From Lasioglossum baleicum (Eukaryota; Arthropoda; Insecta; Hymenoptera; Halictidae): a stretch of DNA of 64,000 nucleotides. The stretch covers positions 8,866,001 through 8,930,000 of the forward strand of contig NC_134932.1 in assembly GCF_051020765.1 (NCBI RefSeq), given 5' to 3'. A program made the position numbers and the translations under genes. Positions within the stretch are counted from its first letter, which is position 1. Each line of letters opens with the position of its first letter. The notes under the pieces are model-generated. The model had not been told where the DNA came from. It searched no databases and saw only the letters and a list, made by a program, of their open reading frames with translations. Below, piece after piece: positions 49,088 through 58,719 of the stretch.

Positions 49088-52000
49088 ATGATGATTCCAA
49101 CCTGCATCAGAAATATCGGCGTGCAAACGTCAAAACGCAACGTAAGTACACAAATTTCACGATCTACGAATGACCTCTAGCTATTTAGTTACTTGCCAAC
49201 ACGTTCCATATCAGGGTCCTATTATAATTTTCTAATCGTACGATCATTTTTCTGAAACCTTGCGATTGATCGTTTGATCTTTCTTTTTTTATATCACCTG
49301 GTGTCTCGCCAGTTCGGGAGCTGGAACGAGGTAATTATCTCCTAAGATTTCTTTGTTATCACCGACCTCCTCACGCCGTGCTCAACTCTTCTATAACTAC
49401 TTTGCTTAATCTTCATCAGGGTTTGAAACAGGCCCGAAAAAAACTGTTTGAAACTGTTACATTTCGGGCTTGATTGAAATAGTTACAAAGGACCGATACT
49501 CTAAATAACTGTTATGAAGTACTGAAATTTTGTTTGATATCGGTTTCAATTACAATCCTGCACAGATTGGATATCGATCCTCATGTCGGTTCTCGGATCA
49601 TTATTTTGTTAGTCCTATAACGTTTCTAATATCTTTTTGCTAGAGAGTCGGAATAGCCTTGTCGACCAGCCGATGCTTTGGAAACGGTGGCAAAGAGACT
49701 AGCATCTTAGAATTTAGAACCAATATAGGACCAATATATAAGAACCGAGATAGGACTGAAAAAATAACATCCTATAATAGTTATGTAGAGTATCGGTCCT
49801 TCATAACTGTTTTCAAGCCCTGACCTTCATTGCACTGCCAAAGTTTAGCTTCAAAGTGTTACGTTCAGTCTGTGTACACTAGTTTTATGTTGCATCTTTT
49901 TATTTTTACGTAAACTCAGGCATTTATAAAGAAAGCAGCTATTTAGTGTTGGTCGATTTAGAAGTTAGGGTACAGGTATAGCGGAGCGGTAAAGATTGAG
50001 GATAACAGCGAGGTGAACAACACTGCAAAATCAAACAAACGTACATAATTAAATGCTTATAGTGAAGCGGTGACGAGAGCATAGAACGCTACGCTCACCT
50101 CGCCGCTCCACTATATTCCTGTACTTAGTCTAAGTTCGAGGTAGTACATAAAATGTAAGTTTATTCAGGTATTTGTATAAATTGTTTCTCTTACTAATTC
50201 CTCAATTATGAGTAGACAGCGGATCTTTATGCAAGATAAAAATTTTCCACCTGAATTGCTACAATCTGGAGTGAAATAGACATTTATTTTCTTTCTTAAT
50301 ATGTTTAATAAGTCAAAAATAATATAACAGTATTTTAAAATTCTTCTAATGTTTTTATTGCTTTAAATTACACCTACTCGTTTTTGTCATAAATGCATCA
50401 AATCCACTGTCTAATTATGAGTTACTGTATGCGATGTGCTACAGCTCGCAGAATCGGATGGAGGGAATAACGATGTTTTCATATGTTTCCAGGTGGTATC
50501 CTTTTTCTTCAATAAGAAGAACAATTATGCCACAGAAGCTACATTTGAAACGAAACCTTTCCGATTGCATAAACTGGACAGCGGACCCTCCACTCAAGTC
50601 AAACTAACTAGGGAGGATGCCTTAGATATGTACAGAAAGTTGCACACGGTTCGTCGTATGGAAACATCTGCGGGAAATCTTTACAAAGAAAAGATTGTCA
50701 GAGGTTTCTGCCATCTGTATTCTGGCCAAGTAAGAATAATTATCGTTGCAACACATAATCATTCAGGAAAACCCTAGTAACACAAGATCTATGTTCCTTC
50801 CATAGGAAGCCTGTGCAGTTGGTATTAAAGCTGCTCTTAGAGAGCAAGATGCTGTGATCACAGCTTACCGTGCTCATGGATGGACTTACTTAATGGGGGT
50901 TGAACCATTCGGTGTTCTAGCCGAATTAACTGGTAGGAAAGGAGGCAATGCGAAAGGTAAAGGTGGTTCCATGCACATGTACTGTAAAAACTTCTACGGT
51001 GGAAATGGCATTGTCGGTGCTCAAGTGAGTATTACAAATGTTTGCATATCAACTGCTTGCATATCACAGACATATAAAATACACAGGTGCCATTAGGAGT
51101 TGGAATTGCTCTTGCTCAAAAATACATGAACACAGGAGGTGTATGCGTTGCATTGTACGGCGATGGTGCAGCTAATCAAGGACAGGTATTCGAAGTATAC
51201 AATATGGCTAAATTATGGGATGTTCCCTGTATCTTCGTCTGTGAGAACAATGGATACGGTATGGGTACTAGCGTCGACCGTGCTTCTGCTAGCACAGACT
51301 ATTACACAAGAGGAGATTACGTTCCTGGAATTTGGGTTCGTTTCTTGGATAAATAATTATTAGACAGCGGATTTTATGCGTTTATAACAAAAATGAGTAG
51401 GTGTAATTCGACACAGTGAAAAAAAATTAGAATTTAAAAACGCTGTTATATTATTTTCGACCTGTTAAACATATTAAGAAAGATAAAGGAGGTATTTTCA
51501 CGATCGTACTATTTGAAAGAATGGTAATTATTTTCACGGCGCTCAGGTTCGATCAATTTCTACACTTAAGCGTTATCTGGTTCAAACCCGAATCATAACG
51601 TTTCATGCCTCTCTTAGCTATATTCATTTAGTGTAGAAATTGATCGAACCTGAGCGCCGTGAAAATAATTACCATTCTATATTAAGAAAGAAATGAAAAT
51701 TCTATCTCGCTCCAGTTGATTGAAAATCAGGTAGAAAATTTTTATTTTCCGTAAAGATCCGCTGTCTAATAATAATCATTAACTAAGATTATTAAAGAAG
51801 AAACTAAAATGTTTGAGTATATTATCAGGTGGATGGTATGGATGTGTTAGCCGTTAGAGAAGCTACAAGGTTCGCCGTGAATCATTGCACATCCGGCAAA
51901 GGACCTATCGTTCTTGAAACTGTGACGTACAGGTACAGCGGTCACAGTATGTCTGATCCTGGTACTAGCTACCGTACAAGAGAGGAGATCCAGGAAGTCA

Positions 52001-52717
52001 GACAAACTCGAGATCCCATTACTGGTTTCAAAGAACGAGTCTTGAACGCTAATCTCATCACTCAAGATGAAATTAAAGTATGTTCTTTTCTGTTAGATTG
52101 GCGAGAAAGTAATTTCGATATTTTTCAAGGGGTAGACTCGTCTTTCCAGGATTGCAAGGATGCGCCTTCTCATTTCTCGATAATGCAAAGATGGGGGTTT
52201 TCAGTGGTCGCTCTCAAAAGTCCCATTTTTACGTTTGCGAGGCGTAATTTACGTTATTCGGCATCATTCAGCTGTCGCAACTTTATGCTTCCAAATAGTG
52301 CAAATTACGTCTCGTAAACGTAAAAATAGGATTTTTAGGGGCGACTGCGGCCTAGATTGATCTTTTATCTAGCGCTTTTGATTACTGAAAAACCCCGTCT
52401 TTGCATTATCGCAATCCTTGAAACCCCCTTAAAATACCGAAATTACTTTATTGTCAACCCGATATATTCCTCGATACAGAATTTTTTTGGTTAACTGTCG
52501 CGACATTATCTACAAAATTGTTCTTCCACAGGCAATGGAGAATGAAATCAAGAAACAAGTAGACAGTGCTGTGAAAGCTGCCAAGGCGGATACCGAAATT
52601 CCTGTGAGCGAGCTCACCGCCGACATTTATACCGATTGCAAAGAAAAAGAAATCCGCAATATAACTCCATTCAACCCTCTGACGCACACAAGGCTAGGAC
52701 CCGCAGTCAACGCTTAA
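49088..52717 (+). CDS. Pdha: pyruvate dehydrogenase E1 component subunit alpha, mitochondrial
   Basis: Exons 49088..49141, 50493..50729, 50806..51024, 51087..51335, 51829..52077, 52532..52717 join in phase to 397 residues, the usual length. The N-terminus MMIPTCIRNIGVQTSKRN has basic residues and no acidic ones, fitting a mitochondrial targeting peptide, followed by NNYATEATFETKPF. Thiamine diphosphate binding is shown by GDGAANQG (195-202) ending at ENN (223-225). The regulatory loop YRYSGHSMSDPGTSYRTREE places Ser293 and Ser300 at the sites that PDH kinases phosphorylate in mammals. It decarboxylates pyruvate with the beta subunit, feeding the E2 lipoyl domains in the matrix. The donor of exon 4 is GTTCGT, weak, and a MITE starts 25 bp beyond it. 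The first exon is inferred from phase and a perfect GTAAGT donor. The identity of the gene is certain. Confidence 0.95.
49417..49822. mobile_element. hAT-like MITE, 406 bp
   Basis: The ends are CAGGGTTTGAAACAGG and, inverted, CAGGGCTTGAAAACAG. Flanks ATCTTCAT and ACCTTCAT form an 8-bp duplication with one mismatch. Family of 12062 and 14871. Confidence 0.7.
49970..50124. mobile_element. MITE with GTACAGG ends
   Basis: GTACAGGTATAGCGGAGCGG at the left, CCGCTCCACTATATTCCTGTAC at the right when read forward (its inverted repeat). TTAG occurs on both sides, a possible 4-bp duplication. Confidence 0.6.
50213..50413. mobile_element. TAGACTGCGGAT-family MITE in PDHA1 intron 1
   Basis: Left TAGACAGCGGATCTTTATGC, right TGCATCAAATCCACTGTCTA, 201 bp; interior ACACCTACTCGTTTTTGTC typical of the family. 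Confidence 0.8.
51361..51768. mobile_element. TAGACTGCGGAT-family MITE with an internal hairpin insertion
   Basis: Ends TAGACAGCGGATTTTATGC and GTAAAGATCCGCTGTCTA. The middle (51519-51677) holds a perfect inverted repeat with two 48-bp arms. Duplicated TATTAAGAAAG lies left (about 51474) and right (about 51679) of the inserted segment. Confidence 0.75.
51519..51677. repeat. perfect 48-bp inverted repeat
   Basis: Arm 51519-51566 and arm 51630-51677 are exact reverse complements by direct comparison, separated by 63 bp. The arms begin GAATGGTAATTATTTTCACG and end TTTCTACACT. Confidence 0.9.
52129..52428. mobile_element. piggyBac-like MITE in the last PDHA1 intron
   Basis: Related to 34717-35152 by GGGGTAGACTCG at the left, the shared block TTCTCATTTCTCGATAATGC and TTGATCTTTTATCTAGCGCT. 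TTAA is kept at the right and decayed to TCAA at the left. Confidence 0.65.
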
Positions 52718-53567
52718 ACGAATTCACGCGGACGGATGTTCACCGAATTAAATCGTATTAAATCTTGTTAATGAAAACAATACCTGCCAACGTAAAAATT
52801 CATAGTTTGTACAAAGAAAAACAACAAAAAAAAAGAAAACATAAGTTTCCCCGGGGGAGAAACCACCGAAATTTAGACGAAACAAATAGAAGATCCTTGG
52901 AGAACTTCGTTTACCACTTAACGGTTCAGTTGTATATATACGATATACACGCGATATATATATTTATTTTATTTATAGATATATAAAATAGAGTGTACCG
53001 TACGGTACATTCGTACATAATGAGATATTCACTGCCACATTGTATCCGGCAAGCTTCTATGTACATAATACGCTTACAACTGTGAATCGAAAAACAGTAA
53101 ACGGTATCGGACGACGATTCAAAGGGTAATATCTCAATTGTTTATTTCTCTTTATCCTGATTGCGTCATACGTGCTTATTATTAGATAGAACCATCGAAA
53201 TAAGGAATTTCTTTTATAGTAGAAGAAATGATGAATATGTAAAACAGATTAGATTCCATTTGAAATAATAAAAATCATTTATTTATAACTCGTGCGTGTT
53301 TATTCGCGATTCCCACGATTCGTAATTTTCGAACACGCTTCTCGTGGTGCCTGGTGTGTTTAGGAACACATTGTAACAATCCAATTTTCTGTCCTTGTCT
53401 CTATCGAGCATTTGGCACCATCAGATCAGTGGGATTTGGTGGGATTCACGTAAACTGGCGTAAACATCCCTGTACATAGTTAATTCATCGAGTTTCTAGC
53501 ACGAATATATTTTCGAAGCTAGGCTCATTCACGGGAACGAGTTCAGAGAAGACAGACGAAACGAATA
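52718..53567 (+). other. PDHA1 3' UTR and start region of the next gene
   Basis: No coding sequence recognised. An AATAAA at 53267-53272 is the likely polyadenylation signal of PDHA1. The downstream ATG lies 295 bp further on. Confidence 0.5.
53267..53272 (+). terminator. probable polyadenylation signal of PDHA1
   Basis: AATAAA about 550 bp after the stop, the last good hexamer before the next gene. Confidence 0.45.
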
Positions 53568-55152
53568 ATGGCTGCGGCAGGAAGCGAGAAAGCCGGCACA
53601 ATCTTGCAGAAACTCGGCTTGAAGCCGATCACGAAATGTAGTCTCGTGAAATTCTACGTTCCGGCTTTCGGTGTTGCTTCGTACACCGCATTGTCGGTAA
53701 ATGTGATGAATCCGAGTCTTGTCGTCAGGTAAGACAACCAGGATTTCATTGTATCCAGAACCAATAACCTCTCTCGTTACGTTTTCAATTATTATTCGAC
53801 GTTGAATGTTACGTAATCTCTAGCCGAACATATATCCGGCAATAAATTCTCCGAATAATTCACAAAATTTCCATTCGTTTTTACTATTTCATATTTTACC
53901 GATTAAGAACGACTCCGTTCAATCAGATAATTTGTCAATGACTCGTGACAACTAATAAATTCGTCGCATTCAACCTGATAAGCAACACGTGGGATAATCG
54001 TAGCTTTTTTATGCGAAAAATTTTGATAATTCTTTATGTAACGTAATAGTCAGCTAACCTTTGTTCCCTCGGTTTATATCTCTCAACGTACAAATTTTTT
54101 GTTCACGAAAAATGTGGAACTTGAGTATGTTTGATGTTTGTACTCCTTTTAGAATTTGCCTGTAAAGTAAAACAATTTGTATTTGTTGATTATATTTGCA
54201 CAGGACTCGTGACAACTAATGATCCGTCACGTTGAACCTGACAAGGAGGTAGCAGATTTTTATGCAAAATAAAAAGATTTTACCTGATTCGCAACAAACT
54301 GGAGTGAAATAGAAATTGATTTTCTTCCTTTATGCATTTATGAAAAATTTGGTTGGGTAAAACATAAAACTGTTAAAGATTGGAAGAATTCGAGAACATT
54401 GTAATATTGTTTTTAATATAACAAGGTCGTTAGGGGATGAAATCAATTTTTGCTTTGCTTCTGCTTCCCACAATCAATACAGAACACTTTTATTTTGCAT
54501 AAAGATCCAAAGTCTATTAATATGTTTAACAGGTTGAAAATGATATAACAATATTTTGAAATTCTTTTAATGTTTTTGATGTTTGTAAATGCATCAAATC
54601 CACTGTTTACTGATAAGCCACACGTGCGTTAATAATTGTAGCTTTTGTACAACAAAAATGTGGAACTTGAGTAGGTTTTGTGTTCGTGCTCGTTTGAATT
54701 TTCCTGTAAAATAAAAAACATAATTTATATTTGTATTTTTAATGTCTGTACTGGTGTTGTTACTTCTGTGTATTTGTAGAGTATTTCCAAAGAGAGACAT
54801 CACAAATTTTTTATTGGGTAGTGCTCTCGTCGGCACTGGTTCATATATATATACTCGTGAACACATGAAAAATGCTCCTCAGATCACAAGAATTGCATAT
54901 AGGTAAGCTTTTAATCGTTCGAAGGAACAGGAAATTTTTTAAACGAATCATTCAACGATCTGTTTTGTTGATAGCGCTGCTGGTGCTGTATTGCTGAGTT
55001 TCGGATCGGTTCTGGTATGGGCAGTATTGCGATCTATTGTACCACCTAATCCTGCTTTGTGCACAATAGCTGGTATTGCTTCTGGTCTTGTATTCATTAG
55101 TGTTGGTTCCAATTATCTAGCCTTCGTTGACGAACAAACACAGAAGAAGTAG
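53568..55152 (+). CDS. small multi-pass membrane protein, function unknown
   Basis: Exons 53568..53728, 54780..54902, 54975..55152 join in phase to 153 residues. The N-terminus MAAAGSEKAGTILQKLGLKP is hydrophilic. Hydrophobic stretches suggest four membrane segments: LVKFYVPAFGVASYTALSV, NFLLGSALVGTGSYIYT, SAAGAVLLSFGSVLVWAVL and ALCTIAGIASGLVFISVGS. The tail is FVDEQTQKK. There is no signal peptide, and a lysine-rich end could face the cytosol or matrix. I do not recognise a named family. Splice sites are canonical (GTAAGA, TTTGTAG, GTAAGC, TGATAG). Good evidence that it is a gene; none for its function. Confidence 0.85.
53729..54779 (+). other. intron of the small membrane-protein gene
   Basis: Begins GTAAGA and ends TTTGTAG. 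About a third of it is a nested transposon pair (54250-54607). Confidence 0.7.
54250..54607. mobile_element. TAGACTGCGGAT-family MITE split by a second copy
   Basis: Outer left end TAGCAGATTTTTATGC, outer right end TGCATCAAATCCACTGTTTA. The inner copy (about 54338-54519) runs from TTTATGCATTTATGA to GCATAAAGATCCAAAGTCTA and is the short variant also seen at 46525. The outer interior resumes with ATATGTTTAACAGGTTGAAA. Confidence 0.65.
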
Positions 55153-55542
55153 ATTGATAGATATTTTACAATCGCAACATCAATATGTGTTAAATGCCTT
55201 CAAACTAAAATTTGAAATAATATATGCAGTAGTAGATTGGAACCAAGAGTATTGGAACAAAAAAAGAAATCATTGTCGTGCAGAGTTTTTAAATGTCTAC
55301 AAATTTGTACATTTTGTATGGTCTACGCTATATAAATGGCCAACTTCTATAGGCCCCCCCAGTTGTGTTAAACATAATTACAAGGTATTTCGTTTTTGTC
55401 CTTGTTGATGGATCGAAAGATGCACAGAGGGCGAGTAATGTAAAGGTTGAAACAATGTTATTGTATTTTATGTGAGACATATAAACAATGAAAAAAAAGA
55501 TTTCTTCAGACACAAAACATACCTCACATAATACATTAGTGT

Positions 55543-55694
55543 TACCATAAATGTATATGGAGTTGTAACTTATACCAAAAATATGGAAAAAATGAGAGCC
55601 GGAGCATACTGCATGTTCCTCTAAATAATGAATTAGCAATAATAATTGTACTAGAGGTGTGCAAGTTTCTTTTGCAGTCTTAATGACTAATCCA
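55543..55694 (-). CDS. possible coding exon, gene unknown
   Basis: The minus frame is open over 55328-55717, 129 codons, which is unusual in DNA this AT-rich. Within it, the stretch from GLVIKTAKETCTPLVQLLLL to GNTNVLCE is bounded by TTTTCCTTCTAG and by GTATGT, so it may be one exon. Amino-acid composition looks protein-like. A second exon-like segment lies at 55960..55812, but its phase does not join directly. I do not recognise a family. It may also be a chance frame in a 3' untranslated region. Confidence 0.3.
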
Positions 55695-56452
55695 CTAGAA
55701 GGAAAAGAAAAATTCAAAGATTTTATATTACAAACGGAAATTGAGTTCTACAATTCTTTTTTGTGTGAATATAATTACGAAAATTAATTTATTGTCCGAG
55801 CATTAACATACTTCGTTTGTAAGAATTAATTTTAATGGAATCAATGTTGTGCGATTTTATGAATGCACGCGAGTGCACTGCAACTGGATAAGATTGTATC
55901 ACGTGTATAATAAACTCTATTATTAAACTGGAAGTGATACATCTATCTGTCTGCCTACAAGTAAAAAAAGAAAACAAAAGGAAGGGTTTTTGATTGTTTC
56001 GTTACTAAAAGTTTTCATTTTATTACTAAAGTTCCGCAATAGACAAAATAGAACTGTTTCGATAGCATGTGCAGACATTATTTGCTTACGAATAAAATGT
56101 ATTTACATACAAATCAGACATACTGCGGATAATAGTACTCGCACAATAAAGTGTGAAAGAATGATAATAAATAATAAAGATGCAACAATAAGCATTCACC
56201 ACATACAGAGGTCTCGATCCAGTAACTTATACATTTGTGCAATTCTACAAGTTCGAAATGTAATGATAATATAAGAAATGATAAATGAATTATGCGTAAC
56301 ATAAATGAAACAATGAAGATTTTCTCGATTAATAAATAATATAAGGAATGTATCAGACAGGCACAGAATAACAGTATCTTTGTTGATTTTGAAACAGAAA
56401 ATTCGTCGATCGGTATTAAATACTGTTTTTTATTTATTATTTTGTATATATA

Positions 56453-56491
<39 letters not shown>

Positions 56492-56828
56492 GTACATGCT
56501 ATTGCTGTATCATGATTCGCTTATGTTGAAAAATACAATTTATATTTATAAATTGATTCTTTGGATTGGAAAAATATGTTTTATGTTTATGTTTATTAAA
56601 ATATGTTTGTATGTACTAGACGCGCTTTGAGCGCGCGATTTGTATACGAACTCGAGATGGCGAATACGATACAAACGGAGTTGAAAACATCTGTAGAATG
56701 TAGTTTCGCATGTTTTCACCTGGCTTCCATTGTCTCCGTTCCAATAACAAATAACAACGTACGTATTATCATTCCGAATGACACGTAAGCCATTATTTCA
56801 CAAGGAAACGGGGCACACGTATGCATAC

Positions 56829-57105
56829 TAGGGATGGGCGGGTACCCGAGCCTCCGGTCGGGACCTGAAAATCTATGACGTTCGGATCTTCGAACAAAAT
56901 TTCCGGGTCTCCTACGATCACTTTCGAAGTTTTAGAAATCGAAGCTTCGAAAATTTGATTCTCATCACCTTCGAAGTTTCTGAAATCGAAGCTTCGAAGC
57001 TGAAAAATCTTCGACCTTCGAGTGAAAGTAACAGCCCTACTCCGTACAGTAAAAATTTTCGCGTCCCGACCCGAACCCAAATTTTCTTGTACCCGCCCAC
57101 CCCTG
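56829..57105. mobile_element. hAT-like MITE, 277 bp, with exact 8-bp target duplication
   Basis: ATGCATAC occurs at 56821-56828 and 57106-57113. The ends are TAGGGATGGGCGGGTAC and, inverted, CAGGGGTGGGCGGGTAC. The interior has repeated GAAGCTTCGAA motifs and AAGTAACAGCCCTA, the same end block as the element at 2261-2642. Confidence 0.75.
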
Positions 57106-57668
57106 ATGCATACAATTTGTAAATATCTAAATTTGTTAAAAATTTGATCAAAGCGCGTTATCATTTCTGAAATTTCACTGCAGCCCGCCCCCCCCCCTCT
57201 CGAAATAACCGTGTACGCGATCTTCCCGAAAAGGAAAGACTTTAACACTCGATGATTGTAAACTATATACGTTTCATTCTATTACACTATCATGCAATAT
57301 GCATATTATACGTGCTTGTATTTAAATGTCCGTAGAAACAATTAAGATACATGTTCCTAATTACAGTATAAAAGATAGTAATCAACATGGCTACACCATA
57401 CAGTCTATATTACTTAAAAAAACGAATAATTAACACGATTGCACGTTGTCGCCGTGAATCGCATCACATTGTGTATACCGCCTTAAAAATAGTTACAGTT
57501 TTTTCCTCACACGATTCTTTCACATTCAGTTTGTTTTTCCTTTTTTTTAAAAGTATAATAATAATAATAACACGCTGAGCGAGAGTATTATTTTCAAACG
57601 GTGCGAGACAGCCAAACATTTCTGATATTTGAGACTCGGTCGAAATCGGGAAATAATTATTTGAGAAT

Positions 57669-58080
57669 TACAGTGATTCCTACTAATTAATATTCGCATC
57701 CCCTCAAAAAACAATAACTTTTTGAATATTTGATTATACGATTTGAACTTTTCTCAGATGTTAGAGCAATTAGTTCGAATAGAAATTTTTTCAGAAATTG
57801 CTATTGGTCGGAATTGTAGAGAAAATACTAAAACTTGCATTTCACAACTTTTTTGTGTGGGGCGATATTGAAAAGTTAAAAAATACGTTTTGTAGATCTG
57901 CGTCCATTATACACATTGCGAAAGTTCCATCGAAGGCGGTTGATGCGGTGGAAAACGACAAACGAAAATCGTGAAAAACTGCAATGTTTTCCACATTTGT
58001 AGTTCATTGCAATGTCGACCGATTTCGATGAAACTATTAGAGTACATTTAATTGATACATATCTACGAAACGTGCTTCCT
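57669..58080. repeat. dispersed repeat copy
   Basis: Shares CGAAAATCGTGAAAAACTGC, GTCGACCGATTTCGATGAAA and the left block CAGTGATTCCTACTAATTAA with the copies near 44560-44835 and 60440-60850. Confidence 0.55.
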
Positions 58081-58240
58081 AAATTTCTCAATTGCGTGTT
58101 TTTCAATTCCCAAGAAGCTGTCGGTGTACTCTAAGTAGCGCGATTGGTATCCCCGAAAGTAAGTACCGATCGAGTGACATCTATCTTCACGGAGGAACTA
58201 TTGGCGCCTCGATTGAGGGATTTCACCCTCGGACGAATTT

Positions 58241-58719
58241 TTAGCTGCTATCTGCGAGAGTTATCGTGCCGTTTCTTTGTCGAACGCCAGCTGGGAATTG
58301 CGTCGAGGAGGAAAGATAGTTTGTGACAGCCTCTGTTACAGTCTCTGTCACCCGGTCGATCGTACCGGTAAGTATTTTCTCGCTGCTCGTCAAATGCATT
58401 GGCTCGTGGGAATCCGCCTCGTGGTCGTGATCATCTTCGTGGTGGTTCTCGTCCTCGTGGTCGTGCTCGTGCGAGTGACCGCCGTGCGAATGCGAGTGGG
58501 AGTGGGAATGCGCCGCTGCGAACACAAAATGATTTTTTAAGTAACCGCCGGTTATTTGCTCCTTGACATCCGACCACCGTCTACCGTAAATAATGCCAAG
58601 CTGACACCGGATGCATCAGCCTGTTATAACGTTTCATTTCTTCAATCTCGGTCGCGACAGAGGTTGACCTTTACCCAAGGAAGGTACAGCGATATTAAAT
58701 TAGCAGCATAACTGATCAT
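58241..58719 (-). CDS. His-rich protein, last exons; 5' end abuts a transposon
   Basis: The last exon is open from 58600 (after GTGTCAG) to the stop at 58241: LGIIYGRRWSDVKEQITGG, then HSHSHSHSHGGHSHEHDH and a further His/Asp/Glu tract, then HLTSSEKILTGTIDRVTETV and a tail ending TLADSS. His and Ser codons alternate (CAC/CAT, TCC/TCG), which argues for selection on protein. An alternative acceptor TTCGCAG would start it at 58515. A preceding exon 58719..58675 (MISYAANLISLYLPW) with donor GTAAAG and a 74-bp intron joins in phase, but it begins exactly at a MITE border, so the true 5' part may lie beyond or be lost. Such tracts bind zinc or other metals in many secreted or transporter proteins; no family is recognised. 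The C-terminal exon is likely real, the upstream exon uncertain. Confidence 0.55.

Larger units (their letters stand above)
49142..50492 (+). other. first intron of PDHA1, rich in transposons
   Basis: Begins GTAAGT and ends TTTCCAG. It contains three elements (49417-49822, 49970-50124, 50213-50413), together more than half of the intron. Confidence 0.65.
55153..58240. other. 3 kb without a firm gene
   Basis: AT-rich DNA after the membrane-protein gene. It includes a 129-codon open frame on the minus strand (55328-55717), an exon-like minus segment (55812-55960), an (AT)n/(GTATAT)n tract at about 56446-56490, a possible small coding exon (56656-56788), a hAT-like MITE (56829-57105) and a dispersed repeat (57669-58080). 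Confidence 0.5.

Noticed and set aside
56114..56497. 127-codon minus-strand frame
   Set aside because: Begins in an (AT)n tract and is dominated by Leu, Tyr, Ile and Phe; likely a chance frame in low-complexity DNA.
58277..58540. Val-rich plus-strand frame
   Set aside because: It is the complement of the His/Asp/Glu tract on the minus strand, whose codon pattern is the better coding signal.
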